A stretch of DNA of 64,000 nucleotides from Chalara sp. BL73 (Eukaryota; Ascomycota; Leotiomycetes; Helotiales). The translations under genes were made by a program, and so were the position numbers. How positions within the stretch are numbered: position 1 is the first letter of the stretch; each line of letters begins with the position of its first letter. A model generated the notes under the pieces. That model was given only the letters and a program-made list of their open reading frames with translations, did no database searches and was not told where the DNA came from. The DNA is taken from assembly GCA_918026815.1 (NCBI GenBank), contig CAKJVC010000038.1:1-64000 (forward strand). Reading direction: 5' to 3'. Below are positions 1-10,181 of the stretch, in pieces.

Positions 1-24
1 CGACAGCCATAATTTCAGGGAACC

Positions 25-567
25 TCATGATTTACTTTCCTTCGACTTAAAAATCTCAACCGCCGTCTTGATAGCCTCCTCAGCGCTGCCACAGAGCTTC
101 TCAATCCCACAAGAGATCATCAAGTTGTCCACCAATTTCTCCTCTTTATCCCCAAACTCCTCGACCGCCCACCCTTGATCATCCCTCAGCAGCCCCTCGG
201 CATCTCTCGCACACCTGCTCACTGCCTTCACCTTCTCTACGAAAGACGTCCTATCGCTCGTATACCCAACAACGATCTTTCCCAGCGCGGCGCCTGCACC
301 CATCTCGTACGCGGTACCGACGTCCATGCTTGGTCCGCGGAACGGCGTCATGTTCGCAATAATGGCGTCCGCAGCGCGAATCAAGTTCATGTTCGCGTTC
401 CGGATATATGCTGCTTCTGCCACGGACCCGCGCTCCTCGTCTCCCAGCTCATTATCCATGGGGAAGAGCCCCTCCGCACCATGCTCATTGCATAATGCCT
501 TGAGGGATGCGCCTTTGGCGATAGGCTCTGGGAGGAAGACCTCCGGGCCTGCAAGATAAATCTTCAT
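25..567 (-). CDS. Nucleoside 2-deoxyribosyltransferase family protein
   Basis: Single-exon protein of 180 residues. It opens with MKIYLAGPEVF, the first beta strand and nucleotide-binding loop of the nucleoside 2-deoxyribosyltransferase fold. The middle carries RAADAIIANMTPFRGPSMD and GTAYEMGAGAALGK; in this family the D..GTAxExG stretch supplies the catalytic Glu (GTAYEMG) that attacks the deoxyribose C1'. Known members exchange bases between deoxyribonucleosides or hydrolyse the glycosidic bond in nucleotide salvage. Length matches the 150-190 residue family norm. The start is the first in-frame ATG and leaves a complete fold. The family is mainly bacterial and protist, so its presence here may reflect old transfer; that is inference. 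Substrate cannot be told from the sequence. There is no signal peptide or membrane segment, so a cytosolic enzyme is expected. Confidence 0.85.
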   Translation of the reverse strand: MKIYLAGPEVFLPEPIAKGASLKALCNEHGAEGLFPMDNELGDEERGSVAEAAYIRNANMNLIRAADAIIANMTPFRGPSMDVGTAYEMGAGAALGKIVVGYTSDRTSFVEKVKAVSRCARDAEGLLRDDQGWAVEEFGDKEEKLVDNLMISCGIEKLCGSAEEAIKTAVEIFKSKESKS

Positions 568-2495
568 TCTGAGAGGATATAGAGAGGGAGAAAGAGGAGA
601 GATTCGAGCAGCTGTGGTGGGATGAAGCGTCTGGTCTTAGAGTTTTGATTAGAGGGCCGCCTAAGAAGAGCGGCGCGGAGCCGACTCCGGATTTCGAAGG
701 GGACGCGTCCGCACGTGACCCATCCATGTATGACCTCCTTCCAGGTTGAGACATGCTATCTCCATCTCTCCTTTTAGCTATCATCGAACTCTGACCAATG
801 GCCAAGATATTTCACTCGGGCTCAAGCGTGATGACTTGATATCTATATGTATCGCCTTTGCCACAACTTTGGACGCAGTTGGGTTGTTCTCCATTTAAGT
901 CCAAAAAATCGGTTTATAGCCAACACTAGCGTTGGAGGAATTTATAATCACTTGTGCTTTGAGTGGACTCCATCAGAAGATAAGTTTCTGCATAAGTAGT
1001 CATCAAGAATCGATTTCATCAACAATCGCTGAATTATATATGCAAACAAAATTACAATCATCAGTTGCTGTGAAGCTAAGATGTCTTTTCAGAAGCGGAC
1101 AAAATATACAGCCATTTAATCCCTCCAGTCCATAACTTTACCCGATCATTCCACCCAAGCCGTTTGAGATGGATAGAACAGTCATACATCCAATCATCGG
1201 CCGGAGCTGCCTTCCTTGTCGAAATTCGATATTTTCGATTAGAACCATAAACGAAAATGCCAATCTCAATGAATACATGGACCTCACTCGCCATTCTAGA
1301 CGGTAATCTCGAATAGATCACCGAACGCTCGTCTATATTCTTGTTATTACGCTGGAGCCTAAAGATCCAGAAGGTCATGTACTTTTCAGGGATTCAGTAC
1401 TCCGTACCGCAAGAGGCGAGCTTTCGTTTCTTCTATCGTAGACTATGACCAGTGGATACTTATTCTGCTTACCCGAGCAACTGAGGTAAGTATCATCGGG
1501 ATAGTCAAGCTCAGCGCGAATCCATGATTTGCGTCTTTCAGTAGACGAGCTCGAGGTCGACGATGGGAAAGATAGTATGCGTTGCTGAAGCTGCTTTAAC
1601 TCTTCTTGTTGCTTTGCATTCTTGCAGAGAGTGTCGTGATGACTATCTCGAAGACTTTTGCAACATCTAGAAGTTTCTGGTGATCAAGAAGACTTAAATC
1701 CTGGCTCAAAACGTCATTCATGCCAGACATATTGGTCGATACGAGTAATCCGGTCGGTCTTTGTGGGAGACGTGGGACGTTGTGGACCAACTGATCAATT
1801 ATAAGAGGAAGAAATCAAACAAAATCTCAAGAAATTCCATACCGGGGGTATGTTCATTTATTGCCTACCACAACCACATTTTATGGAGTAAAGCAGCGAT
1901 ATGCCTCCAGGGATCGCTACTTGGATCTCTGCAACGCTAGACATCTGCACAACACATTGTTCAAGACCATTAATAAGGCATATCGCAAGGCTTTGTGTGT
2001 GAGGTTGCGTGTGTGCGGTGAGACAATCATATGCAAGCCCAATATTGGTTAGTGCGCCATGTCTCAGATAGCCATCTACCTCTCAGGGCAATGTTACACA
2101 AGCACCGCCGCCATTTGGCTTGAGCACTACATCATGGGACTACGCCTTCAAGCCGCTTTGATAGCTTGCTCTTTTAAGCTTTTGGAGTCCTGGTTTCCAA
2201 CTGATCGGCATACTGTGATATATGAGTTCTCATTCGGCGCCTCACAAATAAGTACTACCACATTCTGCACAGTGTGGCTGAATACTTACGGGCGGTCTCC
2301 TCCGAATGACACTCTGCTTAGGAGCCGCACTGGGTGGTTGTGACTGCTTCTGGAAGTAAGTCACAGCCTCGTGGTTCTTTCTTCATAATGCCTTCTTGCC
2401 TGTTTCCAAAAGACCCAGGGCTTCTTGCAAGCATCTTCTATCGTTTGACAAGTTGGCATAGATATTTAAGAACAGTTATTAGCGGCACGGGGACC
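568..2495. other. Gene-poor stretch with a possible decayed minus-strand gene
   Basis: No intact gene recognised. On the minus strand between about 1790 and 1076, three adjacent open stretches in different frames read like coding sequence (for example LVIVYDRRNESS near 1430 and ADDWMYDCSIHLKRLG near 1180). They need at least two frame changes to connect and match no family I know. They may be exons of an unrecognised gene or a relic. Confidence 0.3.
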
Positions 2496-4257
2496 ATGGA
2501 CGCTGAACGATTAGAGGCAGTGAAGGCCAGTGAAACATCACCACATGTTGTTGGACCGCACAGCATCCAAGATGATCCCTGGGCCAAATCATCTATCCTC
2601 TCCCTTGGTATGCCTTCTGGTCAATTTTGAGTGTTTGCTGCTGACTCCTGTAGATGGCGGTGGTATTCGAGGCTTTGCAAGCTTGTGTATGCTAAAGAGT
2701 CTTATGAGCGCGATCGAAAGAATCGAAAGGGAGGAACCAGATCCACATGACTCTAGTTTTCACCCAGAAGTAACCCCAAATCCAGCACGGACGACGAATG
2801 GCTCTGCTGTTCGACTAGCAACTGAGGCGGAGCCATCAGGCAACCCAATTCGAGCCCGGACAACATCCAGTTTCAGATTCATGCGAGTACCCAGTGACAT
2901 GCAACCAAACAGCATCCCCTTTCTGAGACGTGTTTGCATGTTGAGGATGGATATCTTCCATGCCATTATTTTGATTATATAGGCGGAACAAGTGCCGGAG
3001 GGTATGTGCTTCATGTCTCTCCATTGGCAGATCGAGTAGCATCAGTCTAACAAGCTGGGCAGCTTAAATGCTATTATGTTAGGTCGTCTTCGTATGTCCA
3101 TCGACGATTGTATTCAAAGATATCCTCCTATGGCCGCCAAAATTTTTTATGGGAAGAAGAGATCAATCATAAAGCGGTTGATACACGGCACGAGCACTAA
3201 ATATTCGAGTGATCAGATTGAAACGGAGATAAAAAAACTGGTGGCCAGTAAAGTAGGGAATCCCCATCGACCGCTCCAGGAGACATTTGATTATGAACAT
3301 TTTCATATGCCATATGATCTGTGCAAGACGTGAGTCAGCCCGACGCTTATCTTTGGATTTCCTAACATTGATCAGCATAGTTGTTGCAAATGAGTTCGAT
3401 GGCTATGCGGACCAGCCGTACCTTTTAGAACTTATCCACAGAGTAATGATTCAGCCCGTAATCGTGGTCCGGCACATACTCAAGAGATCTGGAAAATTGC
3501 TCGCGCCACGTCCGCCGCCCCAACATATTTTGATCCAATAGCTATAGACGGAAAAGAATATTCGGATGGTGGAGTTGGAAGTAACAATCCAACTCAACTG
3601 ATACTCGATGAAGTCAACTTCAACAGTGTCACGCCCGGGTTAGGCACAGGCAACCTCGCAGTGCTAGTCAGCATTGGAACGGGACAGAAACCTAGGCGGA
3701 GGTTAAGAGTGAAACGCAAGTTCCCTCTCATCTCTAACCTCAAACTCGTTAAGGAGTTGTCAAAAATTACAAGAAGTCTACGAGACAAGGCAACAGACGT
3801 CGAGAATATACATACTAGCATATCTAGACAAGTAGAGGGAAAGTTTGGGCATTATTATCGATGGACTGGCGGAGAAGGAGTCGGTGGGCTCGGAATTGAC
3901 GAGTGGGATCCAGCTCCAAAAGGAGACAAGCCGACTACCGCCCAGTTCATTCAGGACGAAGTAGCCAAACATATGGCGCAGGATCGTGTCAAGCGAGAGG
4001 TCGACCAATGTGCCCGTGAATTGGTAAGCCTTCGGCGAAGAAGAATAACTTACAAGGCCGAAGATGGTCGCTGGAGACGGCACACCTACTGCACACTTGT
4101 AGTTTGTCCATCCTGCAATGGATACTACGAAACACGACAGACTGTCAAGGACCATATCGAGAACGATCATCCGGAGACACCTCGCGATATCCCGATAAAT
4201 AGCCTTGTACAGATGCTTTATGAGGTTCATCCTAGGTGCGGAGGAGGACCACTATGA
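2496..4257 (+). CDS. Patatin-like phospholipase with C-terminal zinc-finger-like tail; one exon frame-damaged or oddly spliced
   Basis: Patatin lipid acyl hydrolase rebuilt from exons 2496-2607, 2654-2886, 2946-3001, 3063-3329 and then up to 4257. Exon joins give SLDGGGIRGFASL (oxyanion hole), PCHYFDYIGGTSAGGL (GXSXG nucleophile, Ser codon 2991-2993) and SDGGVGSNNP (Asp of the Ser-Asp dyad), all in the usual patatin order, plus IARATSAAPTYFDP. The tail has CPSCNGYY followed by HIENDH, a C2H2-like knuckle. After exon 4, conserved patatin sequence (IVVANEF... then FRTYPQSND) runs through 3376-3470 but changes frame at a run of four T at 3423-3426. Either one T is missing there, or the intron 3330-3428 is used, which keeps frame (498 residues) but drops about 17 conserved residues. 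In fungi such domains occur alone or at the N-terminus of NLR-like proteins. The start ATG has a strong context (ACCATGG). Confidence 0.8.
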
Positions 4258-5754
4258 TTCGTCATGTTCCAGACGCCATCTGGATCGTCTGCATATATTA
4301 GGTTGGCTTTCTGACAACATTACGGCATCCAGATAGGATGATATACCAAATCTTAATGTTCAAAAATTGTGCAACGTATATAGAATACTTGTGGGCATAT
4401 CCACTCGACAGCCTGATGATGGGTTGATACCGCTTGATGCGCGCTAGGTTACATAAGGGCGTGAATTAACTGCCATATAGTGTGATTTATGCTATGATTT
4501 ACGGCAAATCATGTAATTGTACAATATAGCCCTTGCATTAAAGGGCGTTGGAGGCGTGAATGGTTATATTTCCAGCACTTGCAGATAAATAGATAATCCT
4601 GATGTAGGATTGGAGCGAGCATTGTATGGTATAGAATGGGATGCACTCAATGGCATATGTACATAGACACTTTAGAAATATGTTTAAATAGAAGATGTAA
4701 CGTACAATTCAGAGAAAGAGGCTTTAACTAACTGTTATCCTTGAAAATGTACACCACACAAACTGCGAGAAGCCATTCTCGACTATATATTACGATCCAG
4801 CAATCTTTTAACAGATGCGAACACTCGCTGCGACTTATTTAGAGGTTGCGAACGCAGTATATATAAAAACTGTGATTTGTGTGCAGGTGCAGATGACTCC
4901 TTCATGAAGACGCCATGAACTAAATTCGTATCAACAATCTTATTAGCATCCCCTCCTAGCAAATGATGGGCAGGACGCCATAGCTCACCGCCTTGGACAG
5001 CTAAAATTTGATTTCTTATTCATGCAACTCCATGTTTGCACTGGCAGATTCTTATGACCTGGATGTACACAAATGATCAAGGTAGAAACAATTGCTCCTT
5101 TCTGAAAGCACACGAGATTCGGAGACAATAAGTTCTTGACACGTCAATGCCCCATAGAATGCTCCTTCGAATCTTTCTGAAGAGACGCCCCCAAAACCCA
5201 GAACGTTATGCAAACGGGCAAATCTCCAATTTTCTGCAGCATTAGTCGCCGAATGCCAGTGGCCCTCTTTAAGCCCAAACTGTTTAACATGCGTATCCGT
5301 CCTAGGAAGCCCGTCCAGCCTAACAGCAATCAGCCGTGGACTTATTCTACGGTTGGTTGAAGATAAAATCAGCTGGCGAGTTGAGCTTCCCCAGCTTCGC
5401 ATCATGAAGCTTGTGGTGTCACTTCTTTCATTCTTATTAGTCGTGTGGCTTAGGGCTAGAGTTTTGTTGTTCTATCCATGCTTAGCTCCGCTGTTCTGAA
5501 TCTCTTATGGCTTAATGATCAGGCCCACATAAATACCCCTTACCCCACGCTCGCTTACAACCTGAGATCCGGAGCCGAGGTCTACCTCTCACTTCACTTC
5601 ATCTCATCCTTCATAAGAATCATTCATCCTTAACGTCTAAACATTTTTATTGCATGGGTCAAGATCCTGTGTTTAGTGACTGAATTTTAAGCCAAACACC
5701 TTTCCGGCACTTGTTCACAACCCTCTTCGCAAATTTCTTCGTGTCATACACACG
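4258..5754. other. Intergenic, no supported gene
   Basis: About 1.5 kb, AT-leaning from 4300 to 4900. A 117-codon open frame on the minus strand (5052-5405) has no recognisable domain and is treated as chance. The last 150 bases are pyrimidine-rich and presumably hold the promoter and leader of the hydratase gene that follows. Confidence 0.5.
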
Positions 5755-6804
5755 ATGTCCTTTCAAAGTCCCCCGCCTCCTTTACAAGATGCCAAGATCT
5801 CCTTCCCAACTCCACAGATTCTATTGATTACGTTAAACCGGCCAAAGGATTTGAACTGTATTAGCGTACCAGGGCATTACGAGCTACACGCGCTGTATAA
5901 ATGGTTTGACGCGGAGCCCTCCCTCCGCGTCGCAATTCTCACCGGCACCGGACGGGCATTCTGTGCCGGTGCCGACCTTAAAGAATGGAATAAGGATAAC
6001 AAGCCTTCTTCAACATCACCAAAACCGCCGGGGAAGCAGGAAGACACACGCAACCCGGACCGCACCATCCCCCTCTCGGGTTTTGGGGGACTTTCGCGAC
6101 GTGCAGGCAAAAAGCCCGTGATCTGCGCCGTCAATGGGTTGTGTTTTGGGGGCGGGACGGAGATGATCGTTAACGCGGACATTGTAGTTGCGGAAGAGCA
6201 TGCGCTATTTGGGCTGCCGGAGGTGAAGATCGGGGTGGTAGCCCTTGCTGGCGCGCTCACGAGGCTGGTGAGGACTGTGGGGCGGCAGCGTGCGATGGAG
6301 ATGGCGTTGACTGGAAGGAACCTCGGCGCGCAAGAGGCGAAGGAGTGGGGTTTGGTGAACAAGGTTGTACCGAAAGGCAAGGCTGTGGAGGAGGCAATTA
6401 AGTTTGCAGAATTGATTGGCGCGGCAAGTCCGGATGCGGTGATTGTTTCGAGAGAGGGTATCAAATGTGAGTTTTACTCCTTCTCCCCTTTCTTAAGTGC
6501 TCGGTCCCTCAGATTTTCTTATGATCAAGAGGCGCTTTAGCGAGTATCCTCGAAGCCAGCTGTACTTGGAGAATCTTCAATAATAGACCGGCGATTGGCT
6601 CTTGAGTAGATGAGAATGATATGAAGTTTGAGCATTGTTGCTGACATGATGGCAGTTGGATGGGAAGGTGTAGGAGCTGAAGAGGGAACTCGGTTGCTTA
6701 TGGAGAATTGGTATAGTAGAATTGATAAAGGGGAGAATATGAGGGAGGGTGTGGCTAGTTTTGTGGAGAAGAGAAAGCCAAACTATGTTCCAAGTAAGCT
6801 GTGA
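5755..6804 (+). CDS. Peroxisomal enoyl-CoA hydratase/isomerase family protein (PTS1)
   Basis: Crotonase-fold protein from exons 5755-6466 and 6656-6804 (286 residues). Evidence: ILTGTGRAFCAGADLKEW (first oxyanion-hole strand), NGLCFGGGTEMIVNADIV (second oxyanion Gly with the first catalytic Glu) and LFGLPEVKIGVV (second catalytic Glu). Both Glu residues of active hydratases are present. Exon 2 gives GWEGVGAEEGTRLL and ends PNYVPSKL, so the protein carries a canonical C-terminal peroxisomal signal SKL. It would hydrate trans-2-enoyl-CoA in peroxisomal beta-oxidation; isomerase activity is possible. The intron (6467-6655, 189 bases) is long for this window. Reading through it would stop at 6540 and lose the signal. 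A CTGAC branch site lies just before the acceptor. Confidence 0.88.
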
Positions 6805-7123
6805 AGTTAATATTTCGATACAGAAAAACACGTCATGGGAGTTCCGAAGAATATATCTAGGACAACATTTAGGAAGCTCCAAATCAGGGAAGCATTAACT
6901 ATAAGGTTAGATACTATAAAAGGTGGTGTGAGAATCAACACATTAACGATGATAAACTATATGAACTCGCAAAACTAAATAGAAAATCAATCGTGGCCTA
7001 TTCGTGCTGCATGTGAGATACCTGGCACTGCCATGCGTCTTTCGTAGGCGGCACAAACGTATTGGTGGAACGTATCATGACCAGATTCATCACAAGTTTC
7101 ACCCAGTTCCCCCAGCTTAGGAC
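6805..7123. other. Convergent 3' region, nothing seen
   Basis: Short AT-rich spacer between the 3' ends of the hydratase gene (plus) and the HET gene (minus). No feature supported. Confidence 0.5.
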
Positions 7124-8932
7124 CTAGTATATCGACAAGACCTCTTCTTTCAAAATACCCCTCTGGCACATATCAACAGCCTCACCCTGCATAATGCCAT
7201 GAACATACGATTCACCTAGAAACCTGTACTGACCAAGCGATTCTATGGGTCGCGGTCTCACAATGAACGGGACCATACTCCCATAAAGCACACAACATAC
7301 ATCCCCTTGCTCAATAACGCGTGAGCCAATACCATAAAATCCGTGCGTGGTAAGAAAGAAAGCTCGTCCTTCGCTATGACTCACCATTTCTATTGCGAAC
7401 TTCAAGGCTCCATCTGTGATAGGGGCGGCTTTTCGGATACGTAGATTATGTCCTGCCGCTTGCAGCCAGGTCTGATACTCGGACCAAAGTGATTGGCTAC
7501 CTTGAGAGTGCCTCATTCTAAAAGTGCCTGCCCATAGTGTCTCTATAAGAGCTTGCCATTTTTCGCATGAATATGCGTATTTTAGCTCGGGATTCTCGAG
7601 GTAGTTGATGAGGTCAAAGAGGGTTGCGCGACCGTTGCGGTGTCTATCAGTAAAATAGAGCCGACTTGAATCTGGATACAAGTGAATTGAATAGACGGAT
7701 TGTATAGTGTCAACACAGATACCAGATAATTGCAGCGTGTTGCCATTGATTCTCATGTTCGTTGACAGATTTGCGCTTGCTTGATACAACCGATCTGGGT
7801 GGGAGTATATGTTGTTGATTACATACCCAATATCCCATCGGATAACCCAGGATGGAAAGTTCTCATTAATCGTATCCTTATCATGCTCGACCATAGACAA
7901 GGCTCTGATTCCAGCATCTCTCAAGATTTTTATGGAGGCGTCATGATACACTTGTAGTTTATCCTTTGTGTAGTCAGGAACAATGCCACAGTCTTCAGCC
8001 AGCGGGTGACCCAAAAATGCGTAGATGTGATCCCTTGGATCCGAGCAAGTCTGCAACGAGGCGTGATCCAGAATATCAACAAATTTTATCTGTTGAGCTG
8101 CAAGTTGCCCTTTCAGACTAGGGGACCAGTCGGTCCAGTTCATATGAATGAGCAGAGCAGCAATACCTGCTCTTGCAGCAAGTCCTCTGGCGTTTCTGGA
8201 GATCCAAGTAGAGACCTCCATCAGTCTCCGGTAGCTAAACTCCACACTGCCATACACAATTATGGGATTCCTTGCCAGTCCTACTTCTTGCAAGACCCAA
8301 GCGCGTTCAAACCACGGACGTGATAGTAAAAGGCCTAATGATTTCCAGCGAGGATCTTCATCCAAACTAAATAGATCGCTTTGTAGGTAAAGGGATAGCT
8401 GAGTTGCTTTAGATGGATCAGAAATCATGGGGCCATAATCTTCAAGAAGAGAAGCGACGTTAGCTTCATCACCATACAGTGAATTGCCCATACAAGCCAT
8501 TACACATCTGGTGCCTCTATAGATATGGCTCATCACAGCGACCTGACGACTCCTTTCCTCCTTATCATTTTGGTTGATACACAAAGCATCCGCCCAAACC
8601 AATCTAATCCCGTCACTCAGTCTCAATCTTGCCAACGCCCAGCACAAGCTCCTCGTGATATTCACGGACATCCCATCGCAGCAAATAGAGACAGTATCCG
8701 AGGAATCTCCCCAAACATAGCAGACACCGTCATATTGTGGGAGTGAGTTAACGTACACCAGGTGTAGTCGTGCTGCGACGGGAGCATGCTGTGGTCCGGG
8801 CTCGATGGCTAGAAGACGGATTTGATTCTGCTCCAGTGGCTTATAGAGTGCAGCCTCGACGATAGGGTCCAGCTCCATACGATCCATGACTTGAATGAAG
8901 GCTCGTGGCCTCGTTGCGACTAACCATACCAA
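7124..8932 (-). CDS. HET-domain (heterokaryon incompatibility) protein
   Basis: Intronless, 602 residues. The HET domain (about residues 40-220) is clear: YDGVCYVWGDSSDT, then IRLVWADALCINQND and ERSRQVAVMSHIYRG, the three conserved blocks of fungal HET proteins. The C-terminus ends in the usual fold ENDING of long HET proteins, GESYVHGIMQGEA. HET domains are TIR-like and trigger cell death when incompatible hyphae fuse, often as the effector of an NLR-type receptor. Here the HET domain is on a stand-alone protein, with no NACHT/NB-ARC, ankyrin or WD part. A second in-frame Met at about residue 16 (8887, MDRMELDP) could be the true start. The gene is divergent from the TPR gene at 10182, across a 1.25-kb gap rich in palindromes. 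Confidence 0.88.
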   Translation of the reverse strand: MVWLVATRPRAFIQVMDRMELDPIVEAALYKPLEQNQIRLLAIEPGPQHAPVAARLHLVYVNSLPQYDGVCYVWGDSSDTVSICCDGMSVNITRSLCWALARLRLSDGIRLVWADALCINQNDKEERSRQVAVMSHIYRGTRCVMACMGNSLYGDEANVASLLEDYGPMISDPSKATQLSLYLQSDLFSLDEDPRWKSLGLLLSRPWFERAWVLQEVGLARNPIIVYGSVEFSYRRLMEVSTWISRNARGLAARAGIAALLIHMNWTDWSPSLKGQLAAQQIKFVDILDHASLQTCSDPRDHIYAFLGHPLAEDCGIVPDYTKDKLQVYHDASIKILRDAGIRALSMVEHDKDTINENFPSWVIRWDIGYVINNIYSHPDRLYQASANLSTNMRINGNTLQLSGICVDTIQSVYSIHLYPDSSRLYFTDRHRNGRATLFDLINYLENPELKYAYSCEKWQALIETLWAGTFRMRHSQGSQSLWSEYQTWLQAAGHNLRIRKAAPITDGALKFAIEMVSHSEGRAFFLTTHGFYGIGSRVIEQGDVCCVLYGSMVPFIVRPRPIESLGQYRFLGESYVHGIMQGEAVDMCQRGILKEEVLSIY

Positions 8933-10181
8933 TGAAGCATAATTGTAGCACGATTAGGTTCATGGTGGGTTTTTAAAATTTCCTCCTCTCAACTATTGCT
9001 TCCCGATTGGCCTCACATGTCCTGATGCAGGAGTCACGGCTTGAATGCTGAAAATTGTCTGATTTCGCCAGCTCTTCAGTAATGTATCTGGTCAACTGCA
9101 ACCTTGGCGCTTTAATCAAAGGATGTGCCAAGAAAGATGACATGCAGCTGATTAAAAAAACCGTTTAAATATCACGTGATTAATTTGCCTAGGCAAGTTA
9201 TGAATTATTAAAGAGCAAATCCTTAAAACTTGACTTAGGTTGTAAAGTTGGTAAGACTTTAATGCGCAGCCCAGAAAGATGGAGGTTCAAACACCAACTT
9301 AGCTAAAATTACTGTTATTTAGTTTTTGTGCGGCTATCACAGTTCGTCACCATGACGAGATCATATCGTCAACTATTCCTGATTGGGATTAGATACACGT
9401 GACTAGACATATTTCCTAGGGAGATCCTCTCGAGCTCCACCTTCTTTCCTTAGTTTAGTATTCTCGTAATTGAACCATACTATTAGCTTGCAAAGCGTTA
9501 GTATTTGGCTTCGTGACAGACACTGTAACGGCTCACGTAGGTGCTGGGAATAGGACGGGACATCCTGAGACCAGCAATAACACGCGATACCATAGATATG
9601 GAAAGCAGTAGGGTAGGAAAAGCATGAACATAACGTCTTGACTCTCTGAAAGGCAGGAGTTAGCTATACACAGGGACCCGTCCTAGCGTGGGTGCATTGG
9701 TGCCGGAGGCTCTACAAGCACCCACGCGCTTCATGCTCCAATTGTAACACTTGACTTTACTTACGAAAATCTCAGCAACTCTAAAAGCAATTTGACTTTT
9801 GTTTAATAATTAGCATTTCACATGCTTGAAATATGTTTTAAACAAAGTTTGAAGTTATAAAACTTAGCTTTAATGTTGGCTGCCTAAGCTTAGCTAGGTA
9901 TCGTGTGTCACAGGGGTCCGCATTGGCCAGAATTTAGCAAGGCTGAATCTCCTAATGTATCTTCAGTCGCAAGCGTGGCCCCATTATGAACCATTTTTAG
10001 AAACGAGAAATACAAAAGCCTATTGCTATATATAGCGTAGCAGGATCTCGGGATCTCTATGTGGGAAGCTACAAAGCCAGCCTTTTGTACCAGCGAGCAA
10101 GAAAGCGTTCTCTTCTTTGCTTGTATGTCGTTATATTTTGGTTTGGTTGTTTAACTGCGGGCACAGCAATAATAAGTCAAA
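8933..10181. other. Divergent HET/TPR intergenic region with palindromes and a hairpin
   Basis: No coding sequence supported. It contains two perfect palindromes close together (10 bp at 9171-9180 centred on CACGTG, and 12 bp at 9185-9196, TTGCCTAGGCAA), an 8-bp inverted repeat 9245-9252/9293-9300, and a 10-bp perfect stem at 9686-9695/9718-9727. Composition swings between AT-rich (9100-9300, 9750-9900) and GC-richer parts, which suggests remnants of inserted elements. None can be named. Confidence 0.45.
9686..9727. repeat. Perfect 10-bp inverted repeat, GC-rich hairpin
   Basis: GCGTGGGTGC at 9686-9695 is the exact reverse complement of GCACCCACGC at 9718-9727, with a 22-base loop. The stem is much more GC-rich than its surroundings. 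It could be a relic of a transposable element end, a transcript hairpin or chance. No second copy was noticed in the window. Confidence 0.6.

Noticed and set aside
5052..5405. 117-codon open frame on the minus strand
   Set aside because: No domain, no conserved motif and no supporting splice structure; treated as chance.
9245..9300. AAGTTGGT...ACCAACTT ends with TTCAAAC inside, like a small tRNA
   Set aside because: The length is only 56 bases and the T-arm stem does not pair; kept only as an inverted repeat.
9525..9755. TGTAACGG...TGTAACACTTGAC, reminiscent of fungal LTR ends
   Set aside because: No second copy, no target duplication and no primer-binding site visible.
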